Positions 4,409 through 6,428 of a DNA stretch of 6,428 nt are shown piece by piece (the stretch's first letter is position 1; each line of letters begins with the position of its first letter). Position numbers and translations under genes: made by a program. Location: positions 1 to 6,428 of the forward strand of contig CAIWIS010000223.1 in assembly GCA_903912795.1 (NCBI GenBank), given 5' to 3'. The notes under the pieces were generated by a model that had not been told where the DNA came from, searched no databases, and saw only the letters and a program-made list of their open reading frames with translations. Source of the stretch: an uncultured Bacteroidales bacterium. GTDB taxonomy: Bacteria > Bacteroidota > Bacteroidia > Bacteroidales > Paludibacteraceae.

Positions 4409-6428
4409 ATGACTATTAACTATTCAGAATCATTACATAACGTACTATTATACAGTGCACAAGAAGCCGAGCGATTAGGCAATAACTTTATTGGCCCTGA
4501 ACACTTGTTGCTCGGTTTACTCCGCAATGGAAATGGGAAAGCTATAGAAATACTCAATCAGACACATATAAACCTGCTTAAAGTAAAGCAAATTATTGAA
4601 AGTCAGATACGTACCGATATGGAGCCTACAGGTGTCGAATTGCCTGTATTAAAAAGTGCCGAACGCATAAAAAAAATTATGGAACTTGAAGCCCGTTCGC
4701 TCATGAACGATACGGCCGATACCGAACATTTATTGTTGGCTATTTTAAAAGAAAAAAACAACTTAGCTTCGGACACCTTGAAGGACGAAAATATGAGTTA
4801 TGAGAAAGTAAAATCAGTACTTTCGCAATCCAACACATCGCCTATTCAAAGTTCTGCCTTTCAGGACGATGATGATGAAGATGATGATCCACGTAAAAAA
4901 CAAAAATCACAATCCACGGCACCTCCAAAACAATCGGAGACACCTGCATTGGATACATTTGGTGTGGATATAACCAAAGCTGCAAAGGAAGATAGACTCG
5001 ACCCAATAGTAGGGCGCGAAAAAGAAATTGAGCGCTTGGCACAAATATTAAGTCGACGGAAAAAGAATAATCCGGTGCTTATTGGCGATCCTGGTGTAGG
5101 TAAATCGGCTATTGTGGAAGGACTTGCATTACGCATAATCCAACGTAAAGTATCGCGCGTATTGTTCGACAAGCGTGTTGTATCGCTCGATATGGCTTCG
5201 ATAGTAGCAGGTACAAAATACCGCGGACAATTTGAAGAGCGTATAAAAGCAATTTTGAACGAATTACAAAAAAACACGGACGTCATTCTTTTTATCGACG
5301 AAATACATACCATAGTTGGTGCAGGTGGAGCGCCAGGCTCGCTTGACGCTGCTAACATGCTAAAACCTGCCTTGGCGCGTGGCGAAATTCAATGTGTGGG
5401 AGCTACTACACTGGATGAATACCGTCAGAGTATCGAAAAAGATGGAGCGCTCGAACGTCGATTCCAAAAAATAATGGTTGACCCCACCACAGCGGATGAA
5501 ACCTTACAAATTCTGGAAAATATACGCGAAAGATATGAATATCATCACAATGTGCGGTATACGCCAGAGGCTATAAAAGCCTGCGTACGTCTTACCGACC
5601 GTTATATTACCGACCGTTGTTTCCCCGATAAAGCAATTGATGCGCTTGATGAATCAGGTTCGCGTGTGCACATTGGCACTGTATCGGTTCCGGTTGAAAT
5701 TGAAGAACTCGAAAAGAAAATTGAAGGACTTAAGAAAGAAAAAATGCGTGTCCTTTCAGAACAGCGATACGAGTTGGCCGGCCCTATTCGCGATCAGGAA
5801 AAACAAACACAATATATGCTCGACGACGCCATAAAACGTTGGGAGCAGGATGCCCAAAAACATCCCGAAACCGTTGACGAAGAGCAAGTGGCCGAAGTGG
5901 TAGCTATGATGTCGGGAATTCCGGTTCAACGCATTGCACAGGCCGAAGGACTGAAACTTCGTCAGATGAAAGAAGCTTTAACAGGCAAAGTCATTGGTCA
6001 GGACGAAGCTGTAAATAAAATTGTAAAAGCCATACAACGCAATCGCATAGGACTTAAAGACCCTAACAAACCAATTGGTTCGTTTATATTTATTGGTCCT
6101 ACAGGTGTTGGAAAAACACATTTAGCTAAAATATTAGCTGAGTTTATGTTCGACAGCACCGATGCACTTATACGTGTGGATATGAGCGAATACATGGAAA
6201 AATTCAGTGTTTCGCGCCTCATTGGAGCGCCTCCTGGATATGTGGGTTACGAAGAAGGTGGACAGCTGACCGAGAAAGTACGCAGGAAACCGTATTCCAT
6301 TATTTTGCTCGACGAGATAGAAAAAGCACATCCCGATGTGTTTAATATTTTGTTACAAATGATGGACGAAGGCAGATTAACTGATAGTTTAGGTCGCCGT
6401 ATCGACTTTAAAAACACCATTATTATTA
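4409..6428 (+). CDS. clpC: ATP-dependent Clp protease ATP-binding subunit ClpC (partial, N-terminal 673 aa)
   Basis: AAA+ unfoldase that feeds damaged or regulated proteins into ClpP in the cytoplasm. The double N-domain spans about 1-140 (FIGPEHLLLGLLRNG, then a second repeat with DTEHLLLAIL). An acidic-basic linker covers 153-166 (DDDDEDDD then RKKQK). NBD1 has Walker A GDPGVGKS (226-233), pore loop KYRG (270-273), Walker B VILFIDEIH (292-300), GATTLDEYR (331-339) and the arginine finger region ALERRF (347-352). A coiled middle segment at about 429-466 contains a UVR-like stretch, the short M domain of ClpC rather than the long one of ClpB. NBD2 has Walker A GPTGVGKT (563-570), pore loop GYVG (610-613) and Walker B IILLDEIEKAH (631-641). 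The frame is open at the window edge; about 170-190 C-terminal residues, including the ClpP-binding loop, are not visible. The start is the ATG at 4409-4411, without a Shine-Dalgarno. Confidence 0.97.
   Translation, partial: MTINYSESLHNVLLYSAQEAERLGNNFIGPEHLLLGLLRNGNGKAIEILNQTHINLLKVKQIIESQIRTDMEPTGVELPVLKSAERIKKIMELEARSLMNDTADTEHLLLAILKEKNNLASDTLKDENMSYEKVKSVLSQSNTSPIQSSAFQDDDDEDDDPRKKQKSQSTAPPKQSETPALDTFGVDITKAAKEDRLDPIVGREKEIERLAQILSRRKKNNPVLIGDPGVGKSAIVEGLALRIIQRKVSRVLFDKRVVSLDMASIVAGTKYRGQFEERIKAILNELQKNTDVILFIDEIHTIVGAGGAPGSLDAANMLKPALARGEIQCVGATTLDEYRQSIEKDGALERRFQKIMVDPTTADETLQILENIRERYEYHHNVRYTPEAIKACVRLTDRYITDRCFPDKAIDALDESGSRVHIGTVSVPVEIEELEKKIEGLKKEKMRVLSEQRYELAGPIRDQEKQTQYMLDDAIKRWEQDAQKHPETVDEEQVAEVVAMMSGIPVQRIAQAEGLKLRQMKEALTGKVIGQDEAVNKIVKAIQRNRIGLKDPNKPIGSFIFIGPTGVGKTHLAKILAEFMFDSTDALIRVDMSEYMEKFSVSRLIGAPPGYVGYEEGGQLTEKVRRKPYSIILLDEIEKAHPDVFNILLQMMDEGRLTDSLGRRIDFKNTIII

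Noticed and set aside
4865..4888. GAT/GAA repeat as a microsatellite or phase-variable tract
   Set aside because: The units are three bases and in frame, so length change would only alter the aspartate count and could not switch the gene off; it is ordinary linker coding sequence.
4861..5358. 165-codon open frame on the minus strand, with a serine run
   Set aside because: It lies wholly antisense to the well-supported clpC frame; the serine run is the reverse reading of the GAT tract encoding the acidic linker.
1..6428. Defence system, mobile element, CRISPR array, prophage or RNA gene
   Set aside because: The four genes fill most of the window and are housekeeping or common families; the gaps are 63, 155, 58 and 253 bases, and show no array, transposase, attachment repeat, tRNA cloverleaf or riboswitch that I can recognise.

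Overview
The window is ordinary housekeeping chromosome, most likely from a member of Bacteroidota (probably Bacteroidales-like, genus not identifiable). Four things point that way: (1) every gene has a -7 box fitting the Bacteroidota consensus TAnnTTTG and none has a Shine-Dalgarno sequence; (2) the lysyl-tRNA synthetase carries the roughly 70-residue C-terminal extension I associate with this phylum; (3) the intergenic DNA is very AT-rich; (4) the acyltransferase and transporter resemble Bacteroidota subfamilies. These rest on recalled family knowledge, not a database search.

Layout. 1-63: short non-coding tail downstream of lysS. 64-1797 (-): lysS, complete. 1798-1952: divergent promoter region between lysS and an acyltransferase gene. 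1953-2687 (+): PlsC/AGPAT-type acyltransferase, complete. 2689-2726: strong hairpin that can terminate transcription from both sides. 2746-4155 (-): major facilitator transporter resembling the MFSD1 branch, complete. 4156-4408: 253-base divergent regulatory region with one promoter candidate for the transporter, two for clpC, two inverted repeats and a possible 16-codon upstream ORF. 4409-6428 (+): clpC, cut by the window edge after 673 codons.

The genes alternate in orientation (-, +, -, +), so each is probably its own transcription unit. They do not form one pathway: translation (lysS), phospholipid synthesis (acyltransferase), membrane transport (MFSD1-like) and protein quality control (clpC). 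I see no mobile element, phage gene, CRISPR array, tRNA or rRNA, and no undescribed system. The points worth a second look are regulatory: promoter boxes that decide two start codons, a possible two-promoter arrangement with an upstream ORF at clpC, and inverted repeats in the clpC/transporter region.
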